Assembly (NCBI GenBank): GCA_034687125.1
Contig: JAQGBZ010000061.1
Span: 1-64,000, forward strand
Origin: Neelides folsomi
Taxonomy: Eukaryota > Arthropoda > Collembola > Neelipleona > Neelidae
Length of the DNA stretch: 64,000 nt
Direction of reading: 5' to 3'
Below the pieces are notes generated by a model. That model did no database searches. It was not told the origin of the DNA and was given only the letters and a program-made list of their open reading frames with translations. Position 1 is the first letter of the stretch. Every line of letters begins with the position of its first letter. The position numbers and the translations under genes are program-made. Of this stretch, positions 34,470 to 47,818 are shown one piece after another.

Positions 34470-37236
34470 CTATTTGTCAAAATCTGTTTGAGATGTGGAA
34501 TTATAGAAATTGCATAATATCTTACTCAAAGCTGGTCCAATGGTTTTTCCTAGATTTCCATATCTCAAATTCGCCAACATCTTTTCTTTTTCCTTGTCAG
34601 TCGAACATGTATCATAGGCCATTAAAAGTGATTGAAATGTAGGATATGATTGAACAATTGCATGAGCTTTATCAACGGATAACAATTTCAATTTCAAAAG
34701 TTGTTTAGCAAACATCTCTGTCACTGTCCAATTCTAAAAATATCAATAATCAATAAATAATCCAAAGTAATTTATTTGACAATTGAACTGTTATTAATTG
34801 CTAGATTGCTACATACTTTTCTTTTGTTGGAGAATTCGTTAAAATCCCAAAACGACATGAGGTAAGTATCTTCCATGGTATGTTTAAGAGTTGGCCATTC
34901 CGCTTTTGTACAACTCATTATCTTTTTGTTCTAAAAGAATCAAATGAATTAAATTTAATATTTAAATATCAGAGAGGGTTAAAATATTGATTGAAATTGT
35001 TGGAATTCCAAAAATATAATGTATACAAAAGCACAAATTTTATTCTCAACTTACCAAATAGACGTTTGAAAAGTGTTTAGTCATATGAGTCAAATACGCA
35101 CAAGTTTCTTTGATATGTTTGGTCTCTTGAATAAGATATTCGTTAATGATTTGGGTATTAGCTACAGCTTGACTCAATGCACCTTCACCAAGACCCCAAT
35201 CACCAGTTCCAAGAGATTCAATGAGGTAAATGATCGTAAACCCAGTTTGTGAAAGTCGTTCCTTTTGTTCGTGAAATCTTCCGTCTTTGATGCTACTAGC
35301 CAAATCATCGGATCTTTTTCTCTCCACAATGAATGGAATAATGAGATCTGCACTTCTCTTCATTGTTAATCTTTTTTGGCCATTTTGTGACTGACTTGAA
35401 CCTAAATCTCTACAGATCCAAGCAAAATCCCCAATGTTAAGTTTCATTACTTCCATTTGAACTCCATTATTCCTCAACTCATTGATTACGTCTTCCTTTT
35501 TGCTTTTTCTATTTGGAATTTATCAAAACACAGAATTACTTTTTATTATTATCATTATGATGCAGTATTATGATAAACGACTGTTAAAATTTATAAGTTA
35601 ATTACGCGTTTGTTTCACCAATATCGACACAAAGGACAATTTCAAAGCTTCCAGGTTTCAATTCACTTCTAATATCACTCGTTTGAGAATCGGTTTCTTC
35701 GGAAGTTTGGGAATCATTGTCTTCTATAAGAATCATAGGCAAATAAAAAATGTTTAATTTTTTACTTGGCCGCATTTTGCATATAATATAAAATGTTCTT
35801 TACCAAATTCCTGACTGTTAGCTTCAGTAGGCGAATCAACGCATAGCAATTTTGAAGCCAATTCTTTGCCTTCTTGGGTGAGTTGGTATCTAAAATAAAA
35901 ATTCACTTTTTAACATTTGAATTTTCAACTAATTATTCGGTAATGTAATATTGTAAGTATTATATTATAGATATATGGTATCGTCTTTCATTTAAGAAAT
36001 ACCGTTTTGGATTTCCTTGACTTATGATAAGTTCTTTATTGATGAGAGTAGCCATTGTATTCCATGCTGTATAATGTGACCCTTGTCTTTCGCCCTTTGT
36101 AAATGAAGCATCGCAATGAGACTGAGCTTCACGTAGAAGCTCGCTTTTTAACATGAACCCACGATAGCCTGGAATTTCTTCTTTCTTAAGCAATGTTACA
36201 AGAAGTGCGTAACCTCCAGAGCGAAACTGAGGAATGTATCCTTTACCACCTCGAGCTCGTTTCTAAATTAAATTATGTTTTTAATGTTTAAAATGTTTTG
36301 AAATTGTTTATCATTTTAAATAGTATGTAAGTACACAACAAGTACATTATAAATGTAAGTACAGTTTAAAATTACCTTTTTTCCCGTTCCGTCTCCGTCC
36401 TGGGAGTTTTCACAATCTTCAGCATCTTTCTTGGATTTCTTTCGTTTATTAGCAACTGCTTTAGATGCCTTTTCTTGTGAATGTTGTATTGCCTCTGAAA
36501 GAGCTTCATCGTTAGAATTTCCGAGTAAATCTGAAATATTATATTATAAGAGTATTTACACAATATTTTTGGTATAAATTGGCGATGTCAAGTGTCATAT
36601 TTATGTCTATATCAAAACCTGGTCTCTCATTAGCAATCTTTTTATCGATCATAGCACAAAGGGTGTTTCCGAAAAATTCAAGAAAAATGCATTCTCTTCC
36701 GCTTGATAGTTTCAAAGGATATTTTCGGAGTGATCCAAGTGCCTATTTAAATAAAATCAATTATACAATAAGATTAGTTTATAAATTAAATATAAATAAA
36801 ATAATGTATATGGCAAACAATTTTATAGTAAAGTGTTTAATATCAGATCATACCAAATTATGTGTCTTATGCAAGATTCAAATTTACATAGGTAACATAG
36901 GGAAAATAATCAATTAATTTTTTGAACTATTCGAATAAAATCAAAAATTGTCATTTTCGATTAATGTTTTTGACTGATTCCCTAGTTTTTTCTGTTTAGT
37001 TAAATAAATTTTTGAATTTTTTTTGCTTCTCCATAAACACAATAAGACATAATTTGGTATGATCTGATATGTCATTCTCATTAATGTCATTAAGATACCT
37101 TGCCGTATACAAATTGCATCTTGGAATTTTTTTCTTTTGCTTCTTCTCTCCATTGAATGAGCCATTGTTCAAATAATGGATTTGGACATTCCTTTTTCTT
37201 TCGTTGAGTCTGGGTCTGGGTCTGAATTTGACTCAT
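34470..37236 (-). CDS. MUS81: Crossover junction endonuclease MUS81
   Basis: Nine exons join in phase (589 residues): 37099-37236, 36562-36742, 36376-36530, 36003-36262, 35804-35889, 35606-35723, 35055-35508, 34817-34930 and 34470-34733. MUS81 with EME1/EME2 cuts 3'-flaps, replication forks and nicked Holliday junctions. The N-terminal helix-hairpin-helix region begins [18 protein letters not shown] basic linker with KRKKSKK follows, then the winged-helix region [17 protein letters not shown], then the XPF-type nuclease domain with CVDIGET (305-311), GDFAW and the catalytic ERKRSDD (375-381), followed by [14 protein letters not shown]. The C-terminal hairpin region closes the protein. All acidic metal ligands are present, so it should be active. 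EXO1 lies directly upstream on the same strand. Confidence 0.96.
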
Positions 37237-37985
37237 TTTCACATTTAATTTTATATTATCCACAAGTTAAAAAAACCATTAAGAATAAGAAAATTAAGAT
37301 AAAGAAATAAAGATTATTGACAATTTACAAAGTAAAATCGCGGTTGAATATACAAAACGATTGACGCGTCTTTTATAGCTATAAGAAGATTAAACAGGAT
37401 ATGGGACTTTGGGATGATGCAGTCAGTCGATTGAACAAATATACTTTAACACAAATACATATGTAGGTATACATGTGCATGTATAGGCAATGAAAAATAT
37501 ACTATATATTGTGGATTAGTTTGAGTCAAAGTTTGACGTAACAAACTTATATAGTGGCTGAATCGCGAATATAAAAACAATAAATATAAAATTATCCAAA
37601 TTTTAAGATGTTTTTAATGTGGAATGTGTATGAAATATAAAATTCTGTACTTATGAAATATGAAGGATGAATAAATGATGATAAAAAGATATATAGGGTA
37701 GATATTATATAGTAAACAAATAAATTATCCCAAAATAAATCGTTGAATAACACAAAAAACTTTTAATGTAACACGATGTTTAGGTATAATATTGTAGAAT
37801 TATTAAAAAAATTGAGATTTTAGATATAATTTACAGATATGGATATCATTAAGAAAAGTTAGTAGGTTTTAAATAGGAAAACTATAAAATTATGATCAGA
37901 TTGTTTAACATTTTGTACATATTATATAAATATGTAGGTATGTGATAAAGAATATGTATAAAAACCAGTCAAAATGGGCAAGACA
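37237..37985. other. Interval between EXO1 and MUS81
   Basis: This holds the MUS81 promoter and EXO1 3' UTR. A run of TATGTA-type motifs lies at 37458-37500 and an ACGCGTC near 37361. The latter resembles the core of the MluI cell-cycle box used by replication genes in yeast, but one match has little weight. No coding exon was found. Confidence 0.45.
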
Positions 37986-40848
37986 TTATTTTGCACCAAA
38001 CATGTCCCTGATACTTCGTTGCTTGTGATCAATTTGAGGAGGTCTTTTCCTTAAACCTTGTCTGCGACAAGCAGCTCCCTTTTTACCCTTTCCAATCGTA
38101 TTCTTTTTAGAATTGAAATGGGGACTTCTTTTCTCAACTTTCATTTTCTTGTTTTCATGAAGAAATTGGACGTCTTCATCTGAATCGTCTAACTCAACAC
38201 TTGCGTCTATTCCCTGAGAAGAATTCTTTTCGGAGTTACCCAAGCTGCATTGCGAGTCAAGGTGAAAATCTTCTTTATCGATGCTTATATTTGAGTAAAT
38301 GCTCCTCTGTGAGTTGAACTCTGGGACTGGGATCTATTAATAATTATGCATATACATAAATAGGCATGAATATTAATAACATAGTACTTAGTCACTTAGT
38401 TAAATAAATAATTGCCATTATTGAAAGGAGAAATCGGAAGTTCTTATGAACGCATCTGTACTTAACATAAAAACTTAAAAGGCATTTTGATAGGTATACA
38501 TATTACCTCTTCAACTTCAATGTCACAAGTTTTTAAATCCTTCTCATCGACCAAGTTAATTTTTCCACTCTTCACTTTTCTTTCTTGGGATTCTGAACGA
38601 AAATATCTAAAAAAAAAGCACATTATGAATTAAAAATCATGTAGGTACTTGATGGATTATATTAGATATTAATGAAAAACTTACTGGCTTTTCACAAGTA
38701 AACTTTTCTTAAGTGGACTTAATTGAATCCTGACTTCACGTTTAAATATCGATTTGGCCATAACAGTTGTACAAACTGAACCATTTGGAAGTACAGAAGT
38801 AGTCTTTATAAGATCTTTTTCGGGTTTGAGGAATGGATTAGATGATTTTTCAGTCTTTACAAGTAGATCCTTATCATCATTTAATAGATCATAGTCCATC
38901 ATTACTCGCTTGGTTTCACTTATAAGCTCTTCGTCATTTTCCTTACATGGTGATTTGTACAGTGAAACGATATCATCATCATGATCAATTTCGACCTTAG
39001 GGTCATCTTCATTTTCTAGTTATAAAAACATTTATAATTTCTAGAATCATGTTTAAAATAGGTGTTTAGGAGTAGGTATAAGAATGATGAACTTACGCAA
39101 ATGACGTTTCTTATTCAATTTGAAATTAACCGACATTTGAATACCAAGAGTTGATGAACCCTTAACTTGATTCTTTTTGGGCTCAAATGTTGAAGCATTT
39201 GGTTTCAATTGAAAGTTTTTGCACCAAATACTAGTATTTGTGTAGCCCTAATTAAGATCATAGTAAATTATCCAGATAAGATAGGTAAAAATATTAAACA
39301 CGTTTAATAATTAAATAGTTTGAATTTGAAAAACACGAACATTTTTTTTATCATCAGGATACCAATTATCAACTCGTTCAAATGATTTGCAGTCAATGTT
39401 TCCTAATGCCAAATCGAGGGCTTTCTAAAAATCAAAGTAAGATTTTAATATGATAGTGAGAAGGAGTAAGATATATTTTTAACGAGATTAATAAAGGCAC
39501 CATTAAAATGTTAGTAATTACTTTTTTATCGCAGTAACGCCCAGCATATTCAACGTCCAATGGCTTAATGAAACTTTCATAGGGAGTCAATGGAACCAAT
39601 TCTCTGGTTTTCAAATCAAAGGCAAGTTGATATTTAAATGTAAGCTCAGCTTTAGTAAACCCGTCAATGTATTCTTGTGTTACTTCTACGTCCATATTCA
39701 AGATTTTTGGAATGCTTGTTAGAAGCTATATAATTTACATATCCATTTAATGAAATACTTTTTACATATTAAAATATTTTAAGTATAAGCTCAATTTACA
39801 TTTTTCAAATCTGGTTCGCTAGAATGGGTCAAAAGCTTCTGAGCTCGTTTAAGTCCAATTCCAGGAATAGAATCCAAATAATCACACCCAGATAAAATAC
39901 ACATTTGTCGAAATTTTTCAAAATGAAACTTTTCTGGAAGGATTCCGAGACATTTAGGCAATTTTGAACTTTCAAAATAAACTCCATCGCCATTCAGACT
40001 TAACTTAAAGAAAATCTATAAAAATATTCCGTATTAGATATTTAACATAATATATATTATCGTATTTTATAATGTTATACATTATGAAACATTTAATGAC
40101 ATTAAATTACTTTTGGGCATCCAAAAAGAACAAGATCGGAGTCTTCGGTAATTACTAAGTCAGCTATTCCGTTACAAACCATGTAAGCCATTTGAGCATC
40201 AGCTTCGTAGGGAGCAATAACGTAGTCAATCTTTCTTGCGCGAAGTTCCTGAAGATTTTTACAATAGATTTTTAAAATGTATGTTTTATAGAAAGTATTT
40301 AAAATACAATTATATTACTCCCATTTTCTTTTTTAGATTTACTACCTTGATCAATTCTCGAGTCATTTCAGTGGTGATTTCAATCGCTTTGATAAAATGT
40401 CCATATGCATCTCTGTTATTTCCTTTACGCACAAGTTCTCTGGCAATCTCCCGGTTTTCTTTGCGGACTCTGAAAATATTAAATGTAACACATTTTATAT
40501 AAACAATGAGAATCAAGATTTCGAGAAAAAATTAACGGTAATTCACAGACAATAAACAGAAACTTACTTTCTTCTTCGCTCGTTAGTAAGCTCTTTAGCA
40601 GGAAGACTTGTTCCATCGAACACGAGAATTGGCTTGACACCATGAGCAATAAGTACATTGATGTACTTAATACAGTAATGGACATAAGATAGGGTTGGTT
40701 CTCCTTTGCCAAGTTTAACTGCACACCCAAAAGCTCCTTTATGAAGCCAACTAAAGGCGTCAATAACAGCAGTACTCCCGCTGAAGTTTCTTAAATGAGA
40801 ATGTTTTGAAGCTTTTTTGAGCAACGGGAGTAAACCGGCAATTCCCAT
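37986..40848 (-). CDS. EXO1: Exonuclease 1 (EXO1), FEN1/XPG-family 5'-3' nuclease
   Basis: Ten exons join in phase (658 residues): 40568-40848, 40346-40469, 40111-40248, 39800-40015, 39522-39725, 39341-39424, 39097-39247, 38685-39015, 38507-38606 and 37986-38333. EXO1 resects DNA in mismatch repair and double-strand-break repair. The start [14 protein letters not shown] places the free N-terminus as in all family members. Active-site acids sit at the family positions: Asp30 ([10 protein letters not shown]), VFDG, Glu150 and Asp152 (APYEADAQ), Asp171 and Asp173 (TEDSDL), and [14 protein letters not shown] with its helix-hairpin-helix. The tail is disordered and shorter than in vertebrates. It ends with [11 protein letters not shown], close to a PCNA-binding PIP box (Q, I and F in place, Met at the first aromatic position). 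The gene is divergent from ALKBH6. Confidence 0.95.
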
Positions 40849-41436
40849 TTTACAACAATAAAAAGTGTTTCTTGCTTTATCACAAATACAATTAATTTAT
40901 AATTCAACCAAATTGAATTATATCACAATGAAGCCCCCTCCTTCCAAGGCACACTTTTACAGGGTTAGTATATCACAAACATTATTAAAGTCTTTTGACA
41001 GCGTTTCCTGTGAATGCAAGGTGTCCAAGCAAGTGTTGACTACGTAAAAGTTAAATAGGTAGGTATAAAAATATTCTTGATGATACTGAATGACAACAAA
41101 GGGTGTTATTGGTTAAAAGTGACTGAATAATTAAATATTATATAAACAGTATCCTAAAGATGAAATTAGAAAAAAGTAGAGAGCGTGAAGCCGCGTGGCG
41201 TGAGTGAGAGTGAGATGAAAGGTAAAAGAACAAGAAAGTGAAATACCGCCTTTTCTGCAACCCCTACAGGTTGCAATGAATTTCAAATACATTCTGCCAA
41301 AACTCTGGTTGTTTTTGTTTTTCCCTTTCCGGTTTTCCGGTTTCTGGTACTTATTTCGGATTTTTTTGTTCAGCCCTCCACCTCAATTAAAAGCGCAATA
41401 TATCAATATAACTTCTGAATAAGGTTCATTTACAAC
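40849..41436. promoter_or_regulatory. Divergent promoter interval EXO1/ALKBH6
   Basis: This is a 590-base interval between divergent start codons. The stretch 41160-41400 is clearly GC-richer than its surroundings, with GCGTGGCGTGAGTGAGAGTG, a pyrimidine-rich CCTTTCCGGTTTTCCGGTTT repeat and GCCCTCCACC, consistent with a promoter core. Only random short open frames occur here. Confidence 0.5.
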
Positions 41437-42698
<1,262 letters not shown>

Positions 42699-43472
42699 CT
42701 TTTCATATATTCTAATATAGTGAAAATAATGATTATTGTAAAAATATAACATATAATGATATTACAAGTGATAGTGATACGTGATACTCCATTCCAATTC
42801 ACGTTTCAAACGAAGTATTTATTAATCGAAATTACTAATCTTGTGAATAACGGACGGGATTTTCTATTTTCGGTGAAATAATTATCGGAGGCTATAAATG
42901 GGTAATCGGTCAATCCTTCATTTGATCACAACTACCTACTATAAATAGATATATGGAGCATTCATACATTATATGTATGTATGGTACATATTACGTATTA
43001 TGTATATTTATTTCTAACTACGTATTTTTCAAAAATCTATGCAATCAATCTATCTCAATCTATCAATTTATTTTATATAAATACATGATTGGTTGATACA
43101 TATACTGATATTTAATATATTAAACCAACATGCAAGAAAGAAAGTACTATTGTATTAGGTAGTTATTAAGTCATTAAATATATAATATATCGGTATTTTC
43201 GGTATATGTAGTCAATAAGTCATAGTTTAATTGATAATAGCTAACACGGAATTGAGAGAAGAATGAGGAAAGGATTGAGTTTGAGAGAAAAGGTATTTGC
43301 AATTTTCCTCGGTTCATACACTGCTTGAGATTTTGAGATCATATCAATTTCTTCTACCTTACTTAAGGTCCCAACTTGAGCCCCATTTGACTTCTCGAGT
43401 TTAAACGCAGAACAACTCAAAATTGAGCTCTGAAAGGAAATCTTGTAATATAAAATAATACTTGATCCAAGA
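42699..43472. other. Spacer between ALKBH6 and the DUF4291 gene
   Basis: This AT-rich interval has repeated TATGTATG/TACATATTACG motifs around 42970-43010. The base composition changes sharply at about 43300, where the GC-richer DUF4291 region begins. An antisense open frame at 43241-43501 overlaps the DUF4291 start and was not accepted. Confidence 0.45.
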
Positions 43473-44132
43473 ATGGAAGAAAGCACGTTGCCATTCGACA
43501 TTGGGCTTTTTTACGACGTGAGCCTGAATTGGCCAGAGTCTGGAAACCACATAATTGGTTCATTTGACACTGAAAACATCATTTTATACCAAGCCGTGTC
43601 ATCAAGAATCGCCGTCGCTGCTGTATCGACTCAATCATTCCGAAACAACTTTTTCAAAGTGAACTGGGGACTCCGCACATGTTTACTCTCTGCCGTTTAC
43701 GCCTCAGATTGGGGTAAAAAGGGGAACGCGTCGAACATCGTGGCCATTGCCATTACACGAGAAGGGTTTGAACAAATCCTTTGGGCTTCTCAACAAGGGT
43801 CACATAAAGACGAAACCTGCCGACTTGAATGGCACCAATCTGTCGATATTGAAGGCCGATACGTTGAACGAAGAGAGCCGGTCCTTTACTTAAAAGCTCG
43901 AATCCTCGACCCTTGGATTCGCCGAGTGACGGATGTGACGCTTTTTGTGAGCGCTATGAGAAGAGCTCTTTATCAAGATAAAGCAGAGCTCCTTATGATC
44001 CCGGACGAGGCCCATCTTCAACTTGACGAACAGTTAGCAGATATTATTGGAGCCGAGCATGATAAGCTGTATAGTGAAGGTTCAGCTGGGGAGGAAACGA
44101 AATCAGAGGAAGAGGAAGTCTCTGAAGGTTGA
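43473..44132 (+). CDS. DUF4291-family protein, intronless, possible horizontally acquired gene
   Basis: A single uninterrupted exon of 660 bases encodes 219 residues. From about 28 to 165 the sequence follows the DUF4291 pattern: an entry strand ending ILYQAVSSRIAVAA, then FRNNFFKVNWGLRTCLLSAV, YASDWGKKGN, VAIAITREGFEQILWAS, LEWHQSVDIEGRYVERREPV and WIRRVTDVTLFV. This family is widespread in bacteria and fungi and its biochemical role is not established. The last 40 residues are an acidic tail (EETKSEEEEVSEG) that looks like a eukaryotic addition. Every other gene of similar or larger size in the window has several introns. One 60-base line counted here (43741-43800) is about 47% G+C, against an AT-rich background. 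An AATAAA at 44569 could serve as polyadenylation signal. The first ATG of the open frame is taken as the start. Confidence 0.85.
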   Translation: MEESTLPFDIGLFYDVSLNWPESGNHIIGSFDTENIILYQAVSSRIAVAAVSTQSFRNNFFKVNWGLRTCLLSAVYASDWGKKGNASNIVAIAITREGFEQILWASQQGSHKDETCRLEWHQSVDIEGRYVERREPVLYLKARILDPWIRRVTDVTLFVSAMRRALYQDKAELLMIPDEAHLQLDEQLADIIGAEHDKLYSEGSAGEETKSEEEEVSEG

Positions 44133-44631
44133 ACGAGATGAAGAAATGCGTCCAACTTGAACCTGCCCCATTCATTTCCATTAACAAGTTATGAGACTCT
44201 GCACGAACATCGATCACGATTTCGTCCATAAACCCATACAAACTTATTCAAATCGCCAAATCTAATCTCTAGTTTCCGTGTTCGTATTTTACCTATAGCA
44301 TTCTAATTTAAGCTAAACAAGTCTTTAATGTACTTTTAAAGAACTCGAACACGACAATTTAATATAAAATGTTTAACGAGAATTGAGAAATACTTTTATG
44401 TTTATCAAATATGGTATATGTAGGTAGGTATATGTAAGTAATATATCTTTAATAGCAAAATCTAGTATACTTTATGTACTTTAATAGTTATAAAAAATAG
44501 TTAATGTACTTATTTGGAATTACATTACTACTAAAAATTGTAAACTAACTTTAAGAATCAAGATTTCAAATAAAGTAAATTCATTTTATGATAATAATAT
44601 TGCAAAGTTGCAATAATTGACAATTTTTTCT
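44133..44631. other. Convergent 3' interval DUF4291/ionotropic receptor
   Basis: The first 150 bases remain GC-richer and probably form 3' UTR of the DUF4291 gene. The rest is AT-rich with an AATAAA at 44569-44574. On the opposite strand the receptor gene ends at 44632, so the two 3' UTRs lie very close or overlap. Confidence 0.5.
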
Positions 44632-47600
44632 TTATTTATTCAAATTGACATCAAACATAACCTTTTCAATTGGTTCTTCATCCGAAATTATCGATTTTGT
44701 TGATTTCGGAGAAGGAAAAAATTGACTTTTTCTTTTTTTGATACAAAATTTCATGCACAATTCTAACGATAGGAAGAACAAAGACGAGAAGCATCCGAAA
44801 ATAAAAAAGATAAATGCCACCCCAGTCTAAATCATTAAATATTTCAATAAAATTAAAAAACTAAACCAAAATTCATAAATATGAAAATTGCATCTACACA
44901 ATAAATATATAATGAAAAATACCTCATGCATACTCATTCCAAGAAAAACATTTTCAGATGAAAGAGAACAGGAAGAGTCTCTACCCCACCATTTAAAAAT
45001 TAGTCTCTTCATTTGCCCAGTTTCTCGAATTTGAGCGACTCTGTTAAAACAAAAATCAAAACGTGCAAAAGATTGTAAAATTACAACCAACATTAAGAAA
45101 AATTTATCAAGATTTAACTTTAGTTAACAAAATCTATCGACTATAAAAGTACTTTTGCGAAAATGCAGGAGCATATGGAAGATGCTTTTGGTATCCCATA
45201 TATCCAAATCCAGGAAAATATCCTCCTGGCATCCTTTCAATGTATTCATAAAGATAAATTAAAACATAACATACACATTCGTCTCTAATTCATTTTTGCT
45301 TTCTCCCAATTAATCAACTTGAATCTTATTACCAACTGAAGGAGCAATTATTCTGTATTAAGAACGTTGGGATCAGTTCACTTGTAAAGAAGATAAAGCT
45401 GAAAATAAAGAAATGAGCAAAATATTATATAAAAACATGGCTGATATCGTAAATCCGCCATTTGATGGGAATTTCACCTTTCTTTATAAACTCTTTGAAT
45501 GCCTTCATCAAAGCCAGAAACCAACGTTGTGGAATTATCTGAAACTTTTTTCCAAATCAGTTTTAATTCCGGGTTTGTTGATTCCTAAAAGGAAAACTAT
45601 AAATAATTTACAAGCTCCGCTTACGAGGATGATGACGCTGAGAAAATCTCATAATCTGGATTCATTAAAAGATATTCCATTCATTTAATCCTAAATGACA
45701 TACCTTCACGCGATAAAAAACCGAAGACTCTTTGACCATTCCTATTTTCCAGCTTCTGCTCGTAGAAGCTTCTCTCAAACTTATCTCGCTATCAGTGATC
45801 GCTGTGAGTGATGCCGTTAATCTTGCGTTATAGGAAGAATATACAATAAGAGCCAAGAGCCAAAATGAACCGAGAGCAATTCGAAATGGAATTCTTTCAA
45901 TATTTGAATGTGCGTCAAGCCCTATAACAAGGAGCAATCAATCATTGGAATCATTGTATATTCATGGGTGCTTATTGTTAGGTAATAATAACAAATTGAG
46001 GCGTATTTCACATATCAGTCGATTTCATTCATGTAAAATGTAATATCGTATATCGCCTATTGTCAACTCCCTAATGATTGTCATTCAAAATAAATAAAAT
46101 ACTCTATTCTACGATATAAGTAGATCTAATTTCCCATATATTTATATAATGTCATTTTTTTAAAATAATTATATGATTATATGGAGGAACCTTGAAGAAG
46201 GAAACAGCAAGAAAGAAGCCAAGCGAAATGTCCCAAATCTCCTCTTCCTCCATCGTAAAGTTTAAGACAGGTAAAAGCAATTGCACCCACAATTATTATA
46301 ATAGGAATTGCAATCCAAACATCCCAATGCAATGGTTCAAAAAATGCGTATATTTTCAAATCCGCAATTTTACGTCCGCGTCTAACTAAAAACTTTGTCT
46401 GAAACCATATATGATTAAAGTCTGTAAAATAAATGTAAAGAGTTAATGAGGATGAAGAAAATGAATATGAAAATGTTCAAGTTTACGTATGAATATTCGA
46501 CTGGTGGTGAAAAGTCCATGGCTTTCTTTCTTTGAGCTGTTAAACTAAACGACATTAAAGCCATATCTGCTTCCTTGATTTATCAATTAATTTGATTAGA
46601 TTTTTTACATAATTAATTTGTTTAAATAATGTTAGAATTGTAGAGTTTATAGTACCTTGATATAAAGTTGCCTAACCATTCCAGAAGAGTTCCCGTTGTC
46701 TTCTAAAGTACCAAATTGTTTGTCTGGTGGAATCATAGGTTTTTGGCTTAAAATAAAAACCATTTTCAATAAGGACTCGCAATAAGGGTTTAACGAATTA
46801 TTGATCGATAATTAATATTTATTTAAATTGATATTAGTGTATAAGTTTAGACAGGTGCTTTCTTGATACCTGAAATTAAGAAATTGACTCATAGTTTCTA
46901 ATATATCTGGAAGAAACCCAGAAAGCACAATTCTCTCTGAAAGTGATGTATTTAGAGTTTTCACAATAACGACCGGAATACCCTAATGTAAATGAAATAT
47001 AAGTAACGTAATTGATGTTAATGTTGATATAATTTAAGTTATTTAAGCTATAGATTTAACTATATATTAAAAGAACTCATTGAATGATTGAATACTTCAA
47101 CTGTTGTGACTCTGATGACTCTCCGTTTGAAATTTCTTGGTCCTAACATGGCTCCTCTTATTAGGTCAAATTTTCTTTTTTTCGACCAAAACCCACAAAA
47201 TATGTAAAGCGGATCGAAATACTCATCATGAAAAAATCCATATGCCTCTTCAATAATAAATTCTGACTCTGACTTATTCTGATTAGGATAAACAATTGTC
47301 AATTTGTAGTTTGCCTTCTTATAATAATGCACTTTAAGTCTCAAATCTTTCATATTATTCTTAAAATTTGTTATCGATTTCACAAATATTAAGGGATTTA
47401 AATGTAACATTATTAATTGGAACATTGAATGTAGAAACTCTTGAGAAATTTCTTCTTCGTTAATTTCGTCAAGTAAGTAAATAGAATGGGATTTTGAAGT
47501 TGATAATGTAGAAATATTTATATGAATAAAGTCAAGTGGAACACAATTAAGAAAAAGACTTGACGTTGTAAAAAGTGAAATTCTTAATTCTAAACAATCT

Positions 47601-47818
47601 TCCGCTGATTGTTCATTTAAAATATACAAATTTACTCTTGTCCAAAATTTAAGGGTTGCATAATCAGAAATAAAGTAAGGCAAATCCTTCTGAACAAGGA
47701 ATGAATTGTTAAATTCATCACGTTTTAATTTTTCAATCTCTTTGAAACTCATTGTTGTAAAGATAATAAAAGGAATTACGGAAATATGTAAACAAATTTT
47801 AGATGTTGACACTATCAT
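44632..47818 (-). CDS. Ionotropic receptor (IR), variant glutamate-receptor family
   Basis: Eleven exons join in phase (668 residues): 47096-47818, 46870-46982, 46656-46746, 46487-46573, 46191-46398, 45704-45921, 45478-45584, 45333-45398, 45153-45233, 44923-45040 and 44632-44826. IRs are ligand-gated cation channels for smell, taste, humidity or temperature in arthropods. A signal peptide (MIVSTSKICLHISVIPFIIF) leads into a divergent N-terminal domain of about 220 residues. The S1 lobe has SLTAQRKKAMDFSPP, keeping the ligand-binding Arg (324). TM1 is WIAIPIIIIVGAIAFTCL, the pore loop is GHFAWLLSCCFLLQG, and TM2 ends with YSSYNARLTASLTA, the IR version of SYTANLAAFLT. The S2 lobe includes STNPELKLIWKK and VSG-FDEGIQRV. 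TM3 is VAFIFFIFGCFSSLFFLSLE. No frame is broken, so it should be functional. It is not one of the strongly conserved co-receptors as far as I can tell. Confidence 0.92.

Noticed and set aside
43241-43501. Minus-strand open frame over the start of the DUF4291 gene
   Set aside because: It overlaps the accepted start on the opposite strand and has no recognisable domain or splice support.
44044-44241. Minus-strand frame over the end of the DUF4291 gene
   Set aside because: It is a shadow of the acidic tail coding region and 3' UTR, with no homology.
45413-45688. Plus-strand open frame across receptor exon 7
   Set aside because: It is the complement of the minus-strand receptor exon and its introns. 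The minus-strand frame STNPELKLIWKK fits the IR S2 lobe and joins in phase.
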